Below are positions 32,079-44,485 of a stretch of 64,000 nucleotides of DNA, one piece after another (positions within the stretch are counted from its first letter, which is position 1; every line of letters starts with the position of its first letter). This stretch comes from Gautieria morchelliformis (Eukaryota; Basidiomycota; Agaricomycetes; Gomphales; Gomphaceae): positions 1-64,000 of the forward strand of contig WHVA01000139.1 of assembly GCA_015179125.1 (NCBI GenBank), read 5' to 3'. The translations under genes and the position numbers were made by a program. The notes under the pieces were generated by a model. The model saw only the letters and a list, made by a program, of their open reading frames with translations, was not told the DNA's origin and searched no databases.

Positions 32079-32851
32079 CTGTCGCTGTAGAAATAAGTGA
32101 CAACAGGATCTGGGAGTGTCCAGGACGCTGTCCCTCCACCTAAAAAGAAAAGGAAGCAGAAAATAATTGATGGGGGGAAGGATGAACCCGGTGTGAGCGG
32201 GAAGGTGAACAAGAAGTGGAAAGGCAAGGACCAGCAAAAGTTGAAGGCAGAATCCCACAAAGGAGCAGCCATGACAGCGGCTGAAGGGATGGCTGATGCA
32301 ACTTCCGAGTCCTGCATTGACTTAATTGAGTCTTTCAGCAGGTCAACATTTCAAAAATCTCAATGTTCAACGTTGTCAACCCCCGTCAAAGAAAGCCAGA
32401 AGCAGCGAGGACACTCCCGAATCACAAAGTGTCATGGCGAAACCAAGGGTCACCTTATCTATTAGCTTGGAGACACATACTACAACAAAACCTGTGGAAC
32501 CAAGGCACCCCAAAGAACCATCTGCTTTTCGTAATTCTACAGCTGGTGAATGGCTCATCTTGTCATCCCCACACATCCCAAATTTGACCACAAAGCAATC
32601 AAAAAGCATGAAATTTCATGGGTGCACATCATGCAACTATGACAGTCAGCCATACCAATTCCCAATACATCACACCAACCAGAAAACTCTGCAAAGCTGT
32701 CAAAAATTTGGCTGAAAAATTTGGCCACCTTGAAAAGTCGTGGGAAAATTCCAGAAAAATCAGTTTTCAACATATTCCAAGGTGCTGAATCCATTTCTGA
32801 ACCACAATCTCAAACTACAAAGTTTGTTGTGTTTGGTTGTCCGCAACTGTA

Positions 32852-33282
32852 GAACTCCACATACGCACCAATATTATTAGGTAATTGAGGGACAACGCGC
32901 CTTCCATTATGTAATGGTAATGACGTCAGAGTCGATGAACAATTGATGCGATAAATGCCTCGCGGGGTCCCTACATAACCGTAGGAGGTAGAGCCAGTAA
33001 TTTTGACAGGGAGATGTGTGGTAGACAGCGAGGTGGATGATATACTAGATTACCCATTAAATTGAACGGTGCTCCGGCATCAAATATCACACTGTCGCGA
33101 CGATCTCCCCGCCGTGACGATTTCAAGCCTACTGCGCTTCAACCTCAGTTGATTAGATCGAGATATGCAGCTTCGATCCAGGCCGAACAGGGAAACAGTA
33201 AACATGACGCTAAGTCCGTTGCACAACTCGGGCCATAATGATACATACACAGCTATTGAAGCGTGGTTTTCGCAAAACCTCA
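32852..33282. other. Intergenic; no gene recognised
   Basis: Between the TIR element and the 3' end of the minus-strand DUF1295 gene. Only short, unconvincing open frames. Confidence 0.5.
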
Positions 33283-34653
33283 TCAATCTGTTCTTTTCCC
33301 CTTGACTCGACCCCAAACCATTCGGTCGACATCATCCTTTCTCCCCATTATGGTCAACCAGGCACCCTTCAAAACCGTGTTCGCAGGCCAGAACATCCCC
33401 ACCCTAGATTGATAGGCCGAATACTCTGGATACTTCGCCGCGGAGATAGACTCCGTGAAGATTGTCGACGAAATGAATAATACGCTAAGAGCTAAGGCAG
33501 GAGCCAGTGGCCAAAGAGGTGTGAAATCTGCAGTGGAAAGCTTGGGCAGCTGTGCAGCGCCAAGAACCGGGAACAAAGTCATGATGTACTGCGCGGGATC
33601 TGAGTAAGTGCTGTCTGGGAGTGGCCCAGGATTGACTCACCCAGAAAGATTGCTCGCACGCGCAATTTGGATGTCGAGAAATTGCCCACAAGCCTCGCGT
33701 TACAAAGCCTATGAAACCAGGGATTGGCAGTCACGAAGGTAATAGAAAATCATGAAAACTACCTCGTTGTCGATCATCTTCAGTCCACTGCAATCGCGCG
33801 CCTGGCCATTCGTTTGGATTAATTACGCCCCTGTGCTTGAAATTCTAAGGAACTGTGAGAAAGTATGCATTTTGGACTTGTGTGAACGAATACGATACCT
33901 GAAAAGACCACTGCTGGTTGTCGGAGGTGAATTCCAGAGCTAAAACTAGAAGAGACAAAAAGGCCAGCACGTAGTCCGAGACACCCAGTCCATGTGGTGT
34001 TCTTACGAGTGCATTGTGCGCGGGCATCTATTCAACCAAGTAAGTACGAGCAGAATAAATACCCCTCCTTTCGTCAGAAACCTACTCCGAGCAAAAAGAG
34101 CAGAATATTCTGCGTGGCAGCTAACCAGTATCTATGTATGAGCATCGCTCAACATGGCTGCAATTTCGCTAACCTATGAACCCAAAATTGAATATCTGGA
34201 AAAGCCAAGCAGGGACTTGCTTGCGAAATATGGCCCAACGGTAATCCTCATCCTTCCTACAGGACCATCAAAAGCGGTCAAAATCAGTTCCAAGTAGATA
34301 CGTACAAGTTGAATAGACCACGCCTCCAAGTGTTATAGCTCAGGCGGATCATCCAGATCGTCTTGCACATCGTGGAGTTGTTATTCATCAGATTTCAGTG
34401 TTATATGGCTGCATACCTGGAGTGCTAGCATTAACATCACCCTAGGATTAACCCCACGACTTTTGATGCTGGGATCCGCCCAGTCTAGTAGTGGATAGAA
34501 TGCAAAGTACGCTGTGTATAATGTCGGTAGGAATGTCCAGACTCGATCCACTTGGGAGACGTTTCCGGTCACAACACTCGCAAGGTATGTCCATGCAATA
34601 TTGAACGCCAAGAATTGGACGGGTTGCACAAATGTAGCAGGAATATGTGCCAT
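33283..34653 (-). CDS. DUF1295 / steroid 5-alpha-reductase-like membrane protein
   Basis: Minus-strand gene with about six or seven exons. The assembled segments fit the DUF1295 family of multi-pass membrane reductases, related to steroid 5-alpha reductases: SQVDRVWTFLPTLYTAYF (near the N-terminus), IWMIRLSYNTWRRGLFNL, DEDYRWAIFRKQVPAWLFQ, LSLLVLALEFTSDNQQWSFQ, and the diagnostic GFVTRGLWAISRHPN CACEQSFW segment, then a hydrophobic C-terminus ending near VWGRVKGKRTD. The substrate is unknown; the family reduces enone or sterol-type double bonds with NADPH. The start at 34653 lies 127 bases from the divergent RPB5 start, so they probably share a promoter. Exact exon limits in the middle are approximate. 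Confidence 0.85.
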
Positions 34654-34780
34654 CGCTGATCTAACGTTTGGAGCTACCAGATGTAAGTAAGGGGAGGTTG
34701 AAACGTCATTATGTAAGCCGAGAACGTCTGCGCCACGTTATCGGTTTCGTGTGGCGTTGGTCTCTTCTGCCTAGCAGATC

Positions 34781-35668
34781 ATGTCGTCAGACGAAGAAAT
34801 TGCTCGTCTGTGGAAAATAAATCGGACTATCCACGAATTGGTGAAGGACAGAGTCAGTCTTACTCGTCGTTCCTCGGCGCGGTCTGACTTATCTTGCAAT
34901 CTGGACAGGGCTTCCAAGTATCTCAAGATGAAATAGCAATGGATCTGGCCGCATTTCGCAATAATTATTCATCAAGTATCGGCAGTGTCGAGTAAGTATA
35001 GACACTCATCGTATCATCTCAAACACCGAACGCAGACTACCGTTAGCCGAAGCCAGCTCAATTTTTTCACAAACTCTCGCAATGACCCTTCAGATCACAT
35101 CTTCATATTTTTTACGGAAGAGAAAAGTGTAGGTGTCAAGACCATGCGGAAGTGCGTGAAGCCAGGTGAACAAGAAACTCGCAGTCTGAAACCTACACAG
35201 GTTCCTGGGCATTCTTGATGAGAAGTCGATTCAAAGAGGTATCATCGTCTTCCCTGGAACCATGACGCCATCAGCGCGGAAGGTGAGATTAGACTTCTTA
35301 TAAGCAAGTCTACGCTCAAGTATGACAGGTTATTGTGGCCATGGCGCAACAATACAAGCTCGAGGAGTTTTCTGAAGCAGATCTGTTGGTCAACATTACC
35401 CATCACACGCTAGTTCCTAAACACGAGGTCCTAGCGCCCGATGAGAAAAAGGCGTTATTAGAAAAATAGTGAGTCCGCTGAATATGGACGTGCCTCAACG
35501 CGATCACGAGCGCGGGATTGTAGCCGACTAAAGGAAACGCAGTTACCGCGTATTCAGCTTGTCGATCCCGTCGCGCGCTATTATGGGCTTAAGCGAGGAC
35601 AAGTCGTTAAAATCACTCGACCGAGTGAGACCAGTGGCCGCTATGCTAGCTATCGCATATGTTTCTAA
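34781..35668 (+). CDS. RPB5: RNA polymerase I/II/III subunit RPABC1 (Rpb5)
   Basis: Shared subunit of all three nuclear RNA polymerases. Six exons (34781-34852, 34909-34991, 35047-35151, 35201-35282, 35329-35468, 35524-35668) join in frame to 208 residues, the usual size for fungal Rpb5 (about 210-215). The N-terminal jaw region reads [20 protein letters not shown]; the middle has [16 protein letters not shown]; the highly conserved C-terminal domain has [35 protein letters not shown] and [19 protein letters not shown]. All introns are GT-AG and 46-60 bases long. Divergent from the DUF1295 gene. Confidence 0.97.
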
Positions 35669-35879
35669 GAGCATGTCTTAATTGTACTCACAAAAGGCAC
35701 AATCTCAGATACATTTACATCAATTCAACTGAGTCGGAGTTACAGTAAGCGGCGGCTGCCTATACTAATGGGGCATCATGCGGATCTGTCAATTGCTTTA
35801 GTGTCTTCGGTTGCAGCAAGGTTTGGTTAAGTATCTGCCTTGTTTTCTTGTCTTTCACTCTCTCGTCTGTCGACTCGCC

Positions 35880-37517
35880 ATGTCTGAAATTGTGTGGTTT
35901 GCTATCTATGCGCTTTTCTTCACGAGCCACGTAGCGGCTCAAACCGCTTCGGTGACTGCAGTCTGTACATATGCAGAGTCTGTCTTTTTTTTTTGTGGTA
36001 GTTTTCGAGGCCATTGACAGTTTTGATAGTTGGACATTTTACAAGGGTCAGAGTCCTTGCCAGGTGTGGGGAAATTTGCAAGCCGCATGTAATCCTAGTA
36101 TGACTGGATAGCTCGTTAAAACCGCCATTAACTTATACAAATGGTTTCTCGCAGATGCCTCAGTTGGCAAGCTCGACACGAGGTGTGTATGACCAGTTGC
36201 ATCGACGGCCCGTATGTAAAAGTCTTACACAGCATTCTAGTACCAATATCGATGCGACATACCCAAGCGTATGATTGAGTTCAAGGATAATATTTACAGC
36301 CTGATTTTTGTCGATTTCAGCCCACAGGCGCGAATGCCACGCCGTGTCAATGTAATGTCGTAGCATACAACTTGATGGTTTGTGCCCTTTTTCTGTTTCA
36401 TGCTGCATTATATGCTTTGTCTGATATCGATCCTGAATTGTATCTAGGCTGGGTGCAGCTGGTATAAAGGAAACTTTTCTGTCTCGATTGTTTACCAACC
36501 GAATTATTCTCAGGTGTCAACCAAACGTTTACTCAACTAACTGGGTTACTGAATCCCGTGAGTGTCTATAGTGGACGTTCCGGGTGTTTGCACTGATCAC
36601 TATTTCAAGAGTGGAGATCCGGCTGTAGTAATTACGATGCGTCTGGGTAGCTTGTTTACACTCTTTGTCATAAGCTCGAATTTACGATAGTGACGAAACA
36701 GGAACCTCCCGTCACAGGCAAGCTCCCTGCAGAGTACCATACCCCCGTGGGCGCTGATGGTCGAAAACGGTATGACACGCGTTTCATAAAATTGATAAAA
36801 TTGATTGATCTAACTTAAAGGACAAACTTGGCTTGACTTTGAGGCCTCAAGTATCGCAGTGGCAGGGTCTACCCCAACTGCCACATTAACTGCACCAAAT
36901 GGATTCAACACTGCGACCGGGTTCAACACTCAAACTAGTCTCGGACCGTTGCAAACAGGCCCGTTCAGTGGAGGAAGCGACGATTCCAATACCAATGTCG
37001 TTTTGAACAATTCAGGAAAGGTGGTTGGAATCGCAGTGGCTAGTCACTTAGATTGATCTAGGCAATGACTTTCCGCTCAATGTTTTTGTTTCTGTTTTAG
37101 GGGGTTACCCTCGGCTGTTACTTAATCTTCTACGGGATAGCCCTAGCAGTATTCTTGAGAAGGCAGAAGAACAGAAAGGCGTGGTATGGTCCCACGGCGG
37201 AATTCTATCGTAACGGAGGTCGCATGGGTGATATTCATGCTGGTCAGCCACTGCTGGGTGGCTCTGCCCCATCCTTCGCGACTCCATCTTCGCCAGGAAG
37301 TACCTCATACCCTACATCCGCCTATCAGCCAGGTCCTCCACCGCTCAACCAATATGATCCGAACCCGAACGGTTACCCTTCGGCTCCGAGCCAGCACCAA
37401 CAGCCTCCCACAGGCCTGTACGACCCGAGCACAAATTACGGTTATCCCCAATACCAAGATAACCTACAGACAGGCGTACCTCCCACTAGTTCTGCGCCCC
37501 AAACAATCCAGGTATAG
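35880..37517 (+). CDS. Single-pass membrane protein with signal peptide and proline-rich tail
   Basis: I start it at 35880 because the first residues form a signal peptide (hydrophobic core WFAIYALFFTSHVAA). Several short exons follow; extracellular parts include WTFYKGQSPCQVWGNLQAACN and an ANATPCQCNVVAYNL segment, a cysteine pattern common in a large basidiomycete family of secreted or membrane proteins of unknown role. Before the membrane lies a Ser/Thr-rich stalk (near 36860-37030), then one hydrophobic segment (GCYLIFYGIALAVFL) followed by basic residues (RRQKNRKAWYG). The cytosolic tail is proline-, tyrosine- and glutamine-rich (YPTSAYQPGPPPLNQY). Function unknown; a wall- or stress-sensor-like role is only a guess. 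Exon limits in 35900-36800 are uncertain. Confidence 0.65.
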
Positions 37518-37877
37518 GAACTCTAACCTGAGGACCTATCATTTGACTGCGAGAGAGAGACACCCGTCCCACTCCTTTTACTTGCATATATGCATTGGCA
37601 CTCCTTTGTTGCGTATATATGACGGTTATTCTAGTGATTTGTTTAGTATACTTATGGCCTGCCCGACTACGTACTTAGGTACCAGGAAGGTTAAGGATTT
37701 GATTATTTACATTACGATAAATGATTTGAAAGTGCTTTCTTTTATGAGGTGGTAGCGTTACAGTCTGCACAGCGCAAAATATATGGACAATTGAAAATTG
37801 TGGTGTCGCCTCCTAATATGAAAGTAAAAAAAACTTGCCTACTGAGTGGTAGGCTTCAGGACAACAAAACTTAAACA
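37518..37877. other. Convergent intergenic region
   Basis: 3' flanks of the plus-strand membrane protein gene and the minus-strand HRP1-like gene. No additional gene or repeat recognised. Confidence 0.6.
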
Positions 37878-40005
37878 TTATCGGCCATAAGGATGGAACC
37901 GATGTTGTCCGCCGGTCGTCCGTTGAGGTCCTACGCCACCTTGCCCTCCCGGCCCTGTCGGAGGGCCTGCCCCACGAGGACCTCTTGGGATGCTGGGATT
38001 CATCGGCGTGGCTCCCATCGGTGTTGCTGCCGGGCCTCCTCTAGCCATACCGCCACCCATACCGCCACCCATCATCATTCCCGGCCCTGCCACACTGCCC
38101 ATACCCCGCCCATACCCGCTCATGCCCATGCCGCCCATACCCATACCCGGACCACCCCCGGCCATCATAGGGTTCATTCCCATTCCGCCCATCATCGTGT
38201 TCATGCCGCCACCAAAACCTGCCCCACCAGCACCTCCGAACTGTTGAAACATGCGCTGATAAAGCTGTGCAAGAGCCTGGGGGTCGAAAGGAGTTTGACT
38301 GCCAGCAGTAGCTGTGCTAGCAGCTGGTGCAAAAGAGCCACTGCCCCCGCCACTGTGCATTCCGTGGCCGCCATGTGAACTTTCTCGATAATAATTACTT
38401 TGTCCCATCTGAGTTCCGCGCGGTTGCGCGAGCTTTACTTCGACCTGACGACGAAATGCCGTGCGTGAAGGATGTTTAATAGGACTGTGTCGAAATGGTG
38501 TGGGCGAGACTCACAACTTTGCCTTCGATATCCAGGCCGCCCATCCCAATCAGCCGCTCCACGTCACTTTTCTCGTCGAACGTGACAAAACCAAAGCCTT
38601 TGCTTCTACTCGAGTCCCGGTCAATCATTACTGTGGCGTCGATGACCTTTCCAAACTGATTAAAGAAGTGACGCATGGATTCATTTGTCACGGATGGTGC
38701 CAAGCCCCCAACGAACACTTTTTGAGTCCGATTGTGCTCCTGACGAGGAATCGCTCGTTTTGGATCTATCTAAAAAGCAAGGAAAGCAGTCGGAGCCTGG
38801 CTGTCTGACCAGGGGCGGACAGACTCACGATTTTGCCGTCAAGGTAATGCTCCCTAACCATGACGGCGTTGACAGCTGCTGGATCCTCAAACGTCAGAAA
38901 AGCAAAACCACGCGAACGGCCGCTTGCATCGCGCATGATAGTACATGCATCTACTTTGCCAAATTCGGAGAAATACTGCCTAAGTGTTTCTACAAGAATC
39001 TATGAGTATTAGAAGACGCCGGACAGAATTCGTACTATGTACCATCTGTAGTATCCCAGTTTAAACCTCCAACGAACATTTTCCTTTGAATCGTTCAAGG
39101 CGTTTTAGGAAGCACGGGATGCGCGACAAGGCAGTAACGACGGATCCCAGGATGGACAGGTAGAAAAGATTGCTATTAGCATCGCAGTCTAGAATACGTG
39201 AGGATAATAGCAAAAGAATAAAGGAACTTGTCTGGGTACGCTAGTTCTAGTCCGGCTTGGGCTAAAGAACTCGAGCTACCAGGGACGGAGATGTATGTGC
39301 GACGCGCAGGACTAGGCGACGAGTACGAAGGTAGAACTACCATGTCGTATCCAAGGCCGTCATCAGGCATGGGCATTCAGAGGTTGTTCGTCCACCAATG
39401 TGCCACCCATCGTCACAGATGCCACGTCCAACTCGGGTGTACAATCATATGAAACTACTCACCCTTCGTCCTTCATCTCCGAAGGTCGCACGCTACGATC
39501 AACAACGTTGATATGAGATCGTTCCCCTGTAGTGTCAACTTGGGGTATCTCAGCCCTTTCAGATAAGTGATCAAGCCGGTCTGAGACCAAAGGAATTGTG
39601 TGCTGATAAGTAGAGAATTGCTGCGAGACCTGTGTAGAATAGGGTGTCCCGTTAGAGACTGGAGGTGCAGTGGCTGGTACAGCGCTGTAAGATGAAGGGG
39701 GGACAGTGTTAGCAGGAGAAGCGGTAGGTATTGAAGCTGCCGGTATTGGCTTATGCTCTGTAGGAGGCGGAAGCTGGCTGGTCTGTGGTGGAGGGGGAGC
39801 CGATGTGGCGGTCGTTTCCTCCTTGACGGAAGTTTTCACCTCCTCAGTTGATGAGGCCGGTTGGTTCTCAGGTTCCACTGGGACAGCAAATTCGTTGTCA
39901 TCGGCACCATATAAGTCTAGAAAAAGTAGGTTAAGATTTTCACAATAACGACCGAAGAAATCGAGTGCTGTTACCTCCATAGAGATCATCGTCGAGCTGC
40001 GACAT
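37878..40005 (-). CDS. HRP1: HRP1-like hnRNP with two RRM domains
   Basis: RNA-binding protein of the Hrp1/Nab4 (CFIB)-DAZAP1 group, which acts in mRNA 3'-end cleavage/polyadenylation and export. First exon MSQLDDDLYG starts at 40005; a long proline/serine/threonine-rich region follows (39459-39930). RRM1 has RNP2 KMFVGGLNWDTTDE-type and RNP1 RGFAFLTFEDP; the linker IDPKRAIPRQEHNRTQK is diagnostic for this group; RRM2 has KVFVGGLAPSVTNES and SKGFGFVTFDE. The C-terminus is glycine/methionine-rich (GMGMGGMGMSGYGRG), an RGG-like low-complexity tail. It starts 81 bases from the divergent UBP8 start. An intron of roughly 350 bases (39085-39450) is unusually long for this locus. Confidence 0.9.
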
Positions 40006-40086
40006 GGCTGTGCGAATGCAGAAAGCTAAGTTTGCGGAACTCGTAGCGGAGTTTCAAGCCACTGTCCATATGACCCCACGCTCAGC

Positions 40087-42413
40087 ATGCAAGCAATGTT
40101 ACCCACACCTGCGTCTTCGCAACAACCAAAGTCGCCCTCGACGTCCATCAGTGGAAAGTCAGCTTCCCATTCTAGCAGCGCGCAGTCCACGTCCTCCCAA
40201 GACGGAGCTGATGTTTCGGAGACACCACCAAGATGTCTCCATCTAGAGGCTGCCTTCGCTGACTCTAATGTGTTGAAGAATTTCAAGGCCATTGTATCTT
40301 GGAAGACAACGAGAAATTATGAGAGTACAACTTCGTCAAAGCGGAGAAAGGTCTGTGGCTGAAGTTTTCGCTCGGGCTCAAAGTACTACTGACAACGTAG
40401 CATTTCGAATGAAGTTACAATGGCCGGCATGCGGCATTTGTTCTTTTACCCTACACCGTCCTTTTGTGTGTCTAGAATGTACCTTCTCTGGCTGTTGGGA
40501 GGACGGTCACGTGACCCAGCATCTACATGATTCTGGCCATGGTTTCTGTGCGTGATAGGTTGTTTAAACCGTGCGACACACAAACCGATAAGACGCACCA
40601 GGTGTTGATGCCTCATCTGGCTCGTTGTTTTGCTCTGCTTGCGATGACTTCGTCCAACACCAGAAGTTTAGCGCACTGTATGCCAAGACAGTGCTTGCAA
40701 CTGAAGAAAGGCACACTCGCTTTCAAGGTTAGACGAGATCCATATTCGTACTTGTTCACATACTCTCATCATTGCCATTAAGTTGGAAAAAAGGCACGAG
40801 AACACTTCAAACCTTGGGTCCCTGATCATGAATCCATTTCGCTGCTGAAAGACACTGATGCCGTCTCATGCCAAGGTCAATCATCTTTCATACCTCGTGA
40901 GAGTTTATTTAGCTGAAGGCTGGTATAGGACGTCGCGGACTCCTCAACCTTGGCCAAACTTGTTATCTCAACGTTGTTTTGCAATCATTTATTCACAATC
41001 CCCTCCTACGGAACTATTTTTTGAGTGACACCCACAATCATAAACTTTGCAAAATCAGAGACTGTGTATGCTGTGAGATGGATAAATTATTTGCCGAGGT
41101 AATTGGTTCTTCAGAGTCCTATGGTGAGGTTCTGACGCCCGACAGATTTACTCTACCAATACCGCGCCCTATGGCCCCGTTTCTCTCCTCGCATCCACTT
41201 GGAGAGCTTCTTCAGAGCTGTCAGGCTACGCACAGCAAGATGCTCATGAGTTCTTCATATCCGCGTTGAATCAAATACACACAAACTCTAGGGGATCTAC
41301 TAACGTTTCTTGTAATTGCATCATTCACTCCACATTTTCGGGACAATTGCAAAGTGAAGTGAAATGCGGCCGTTGTAACAACATTACTCGCACAATTGAT
41401 CCATTGTTGGACGTCAGCATGGAGTTAAAGGGGAAGGGCAATGCAGGCGTGTCCGAGAATACACTTGCAGCCTGCCTTCGCCGGTGAATTCCATCGCCCC
41501 ACCATTAATCTCTTACCAATCATTTCAGCAGATATACACACCCAGAAAAGTTAGGGCCCAATGAATACAGTTGTAGTAAATGCGGAACAGACTCGCATGT
41601 GGGTCTCTCCCCTCTTATCTTTGCTTTCCTAACATGTGTACAAAGGAGGCTACGAAACGGCTTAGCCTTCGAAAACTACCTCCTGTGTTGTGCTTTCAAC
41701 TCAAGGTTCTATTAGTCCACGTCGATGTCGTCCCAAAATTGATTTTTGCAGCGGTTTGAACACAACTCTACGGACAAGTCTGCTGCGCGAAAGATCGACA
41801 CTCCCATTCGATTTCCGGCTCTACTTAATATGTTAGAATTCACCACGGTCATAGCCGGAATGCCCGAATCAGACGAGGCAGGAACTGGAAGCCCTGGTGC
41901 AGATCGGATGAGGTGCGTGTGACTGGCTTCCTGCCAATGGGTCACTCAAGGGTATGTCAGTGATCCGGGCCCGGAAACCATGTACGAGTATGATTTATTT
42001 GCGGTAATCAATCATGAGGGGCAGATGAATAATGGTCACTATACAAATTTTGCACGCTACTGTGATGAAGTGAGTCCATGAGCATTTAGTTACCAAATAT
42101 ATTCACGTTCCTGCAGTGGTATCGATTTGATGACGACAAGTACGTATAATCGTCCGTGTCACTCATTGAATATCTTAATGTATTAATTTTCAGAGTCCAT
42201 CCCTCTACTTTGCAAGATTGCCTAAATTCCGTTGCGTATATGTGCTTCTATGTAAAACGGCACCTCGACTACAAGCCTTATCAACGTCCATCGTATGTGC
42301 TTAAGCGCGAGACAGAGGTAGTGAGAGCTCGGGAAAGGGAAATAGAAATGGAAAAAGAAAAAGAGGCGGCTCGAATTAGAGAGGTTGAGGACGCCCTGCT
42401 GGCCACTGTATGA
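40087..42413 (+). CDS. UBP8: SAGA deubiquitinase Ubp8/USP22-like
   Basis: Ubiquitin-specific protease of the SAGA complex that removes ubiquitin from histone H2B. I start at 40087 because this frame leads into the ZnF-UBP domain (PPRCLHLEAAF, then CGICSFTLHRPFVCLEC, HVTQHLHDSGHGFC). The catalytic Cys box is GLLNLGQTCYLNVVLQSF (Cys codon 40961-40963). The middle has AQQDAHEFFISALNQIH, two CxxC zinc-ribbon knuckles (VKCGRCNN, YSCSKCGTDSH), and LKRFEHNSTDKSAARKI. The catalytic His lies in GQMNNGHYTNFARY (codon 42037-42039) and the third triad residue in WYRFDDDKV. A charged coiled-coil-like tail (EREIEMEKEKEAARIREVEDA) follows. About eight to ten exons; coordinates include introns and not every splice site was resolved. 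Confidence 0.9.
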
Positions 42414-42517
42414 CTAGATTGACTTGTGTTGCCGGTTGACGCACAGTCTCGCTCGCAGAGTTAACACCCTGCATCAATTAGTAATCTATAGGCGACTCGC
42501 TACTAGTCCGCTTCCGC

Positions 42518-43282
42518 ATGGCCTTCTCGACTTTCCGTTCAATACTTTATTGTCTGAGACAGGAACATAATTACGGTGCTGTGGAACTCGAAAATAATGC
42601 AAAGTTAGGATGTGTGTTCTGCGATGTCTCCCCAGCCCGAGGTTTTGACGTTGTCTTAGAAGTAACGACCATCCCTTTACAACTTCAACATCCCAGACTT
42701 ACGGGTTGGTATCATCTTTCAGAACTCCCGTCTCATCGTCTTTCCGGATCGGGATCCTGGTGCAATGGAACATCTTCTAGTAATACCAGTAAAGCACATT
42801 CGTAACAATTTAACGCCGTGGGTTGCCATTGTATACTGAACGTAACATATCACAGGAAGTGTGAAATCTTTGGGACGTGAACACATCCCACTTCGTGAGT
42901 AACATGGTCGTAATCATTTCGCTTGGCAAGACTAATGTGAGCAGTTAAAGAAATGGAATATACTGGTCACTGTGCACTAGATTCCCTTGGCGTACGTCCC
43001 AATTCTCGAAGGTGCGTCGACCATCAGCACCTTGCTTGCCCTGCATTGTAGGCCAACGCTAAAGGATACAGACTGGGCTTCCACATACCTCCTTTCAATA
43101 GTGTCATGCATCTTCACTTACACGCTCACGGTCTGCCCTACAAGTCCCTCTACCGTCGAGCTAAGTACCCCATCTCAGCAGGAGGGCCGGGACAGAAGAA
43201 AGGGTTTTCGTGGTTTGTCGAGATTAGCCAAGCCATCGACATTTTGGAACATGGTGGTAAAATCGGTGTTCTGCCGTGCTAG
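42518..43282 (+). CDS. HIT-domain protein (HINT/aprataxin-like nucleotide hydrolase)
   Basis: Plus-strand gene starting 104 bases after the UBP8 stop. Exons give LGCVFCDVSPARGFD (the N-terminal zinc/HIT-type start), SRLIVFPDRDPGAMEHLLVIPVKHI, SLGREHIPL, and the last exon with HIPPFNSVMHLHLHAHGLPYKS, where HLHLHAH is the histidine triad HxHxH (near 43109-43129). The C-terminus continues KYPISAGGPGQKKGF...ILEHGGKIGVLPC and stops at 43280-43282. HIT enzymes hydrolyse nucleotide phosphoramidates or adenylated conjugates. The extended C-terminus is typical of a fungal HIT subgroup. Stop is only 95 bases from the convergent POP4 stop. Confidence 0.85.
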
Positions 43283-43377
43283 GAGTACGACTTGGTCAGT
43301 AGGTCACAAATAAGATGACGCGTCTAGGCACCATGATGCCTTAGATCATTTAATCCAGTGGAGGTCGGTAGCGATGG

Positions 43378-44376
43378 CTACATGAGCTTGTGTTTGAACT
43401 TTCGAGTCGCACGATCGCTGGACCGGAATGCGAACTGATCACCATAAAGTTCAAACTCGATCATGGGATCAGGGGCCGGAGAGTCAGGTGACGGCGCGTA
43501 TAATGGAATCGTGAAAACAAAGACAGAATTCTGCTTCGGAATAACTGCAGATAAATGACAAGAAGGTTTTCAGCACCCCCCTTTATAGTTTATAGACAAC
43601 CCACCCTTTAGCTTGTTATGTATGGTGACGACTTTAAAAGTGTTCTCGGTCTCTAGGATGACTATCCCGGAGCAGCCAACAAGGCTGGGATTTTTCGCAC
43701 TTCGTACTAATACAGCGGGAAAATTATTAACCTCATATATGACGTGCATAATATACCTGAGATGATGCTACCGTGAAAGTCGGCTTTCACGAGCTTTGCT
43801 TGCATACTCTGTGCATTTGGCATGTGGAGAGAAGAGGTATTATCCACTGGGGTGTTGGGACGGACGTCGAGCCCTAAAAGCTCAGCTATGTACGACTTCC
43901 ATAGTTGATGCAGTGGCAAAAACAGTTCATAACTACTTGGTGTCAGCCAATCATTATACAAGAAGGGTTCTAAACTTGCCGGGTCTCTTCCTTCTTCATA
44001 TCCCACACGCCCCTCAAAGCAGCATCTTTTCGACTGAAGACGCGAGACTTCTTTCTAGCAGCGTCTTGGACTTGCCGTGCCTTACGCTGATCAGCCAGCT
44101 GCTTTGCTCTACTTTCTCGAGCGGGATTTTCCAATGCAATTTGGCGGTTCTGAACTCGGCTGGCATATATCGCCGATGGATCTGGAGACAAGGTAAGTTG
44201 GGATTGGACATAAGTTGGTGTAAATGGTGCCGCTGTGGTGAGTTTGAGGCGTTGACCCTACACAGATGTACTTAGCTGAGAATATGCAAAATTAACACAA
44301 AGCATACCTTTATTTGTGAGACCTGAGAGAGCTCTTGGTAGGGATCAACCGAGAAGCTTGCTTGGGTGTTGTTCAT
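43378..44376 (-). CDS. POP4: Ribonuclease P/MRP subunit p29 (Pop4)
   Basis: Protein subunit of RNase P and RNase MRP, which process tRNA and rRNA precursors. It starts at 44376 with MNNTQASFSVDPYQELSQ, then KLTTAAPFTPTYVQSQLTL, a basic helix-rich region (RVQNRQIALENPARESRAKQ) and the conserved domain: LEPFLYNDWLTPSSYELFLPLHQLW, IAELLGL, MQAKLVKADFHGSII, then the C-terminal beta-barrel GCSGIVILETENTFKVVT and KNSVFVFTIPLYAPS-like end, finishing FKHKLM with the stop at 43378-43380. The order fits the UPF0086/Rpp29 family. Divergent from the SCP2 gene (109 bases between starts). Confidence 0.9.
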
Positions 44377-44485
44377 GCCAAAATGTAACAAGACGACGGA
44401 TGCTTTACGTAAGTATGGTCCTAAAATCATGTGAAACCCAGCAGCGGCCCCAGCCCAAAGATTTCTCTTCCTTCATTAGCCCGCC

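Larger units (their letters stand above)
26529..32849. mobile_element. TIR DNA element with TA flanks, split by a Ngaro-like insertion
   Basis: The left end begins CAGTTGCGGACATCAAAAC after TA (26527-26528). The right end is its inverted counterpart, TTTGGTTGTCCGCAACTG at 32832-32849, followed by TA (32850-32851). Inverted similarity continues inward (GATTTTTCTGGA in both arms). TA duplication and a CAGT start suggest the Tc1/mariner group, but another TA-targeting family is possible. Without the inserted retrotransposon it would be about 1.1 kb. The right part encodes a lysine-rich stretch (KKKRKQK near 32140) but no recognisable transposase, so it is non-autonomous or decayed. Confidence 0.6.

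Noticed and set aside
38000-38378. Pro/His-rich frames on the plus strand opposite HRP1
   Set aside because: Shadows of the Gly/Met-rich C-terminal tail of the minus-strand HRP1-like gene.
40004-40246. Earlier UBP8 start at 40004
   Set aside because: That frame does not lead into the ZnF-UBP domain, and its ATG would overlap the HRP1 start codon on the other strand; 40087 is in frame with the domain.
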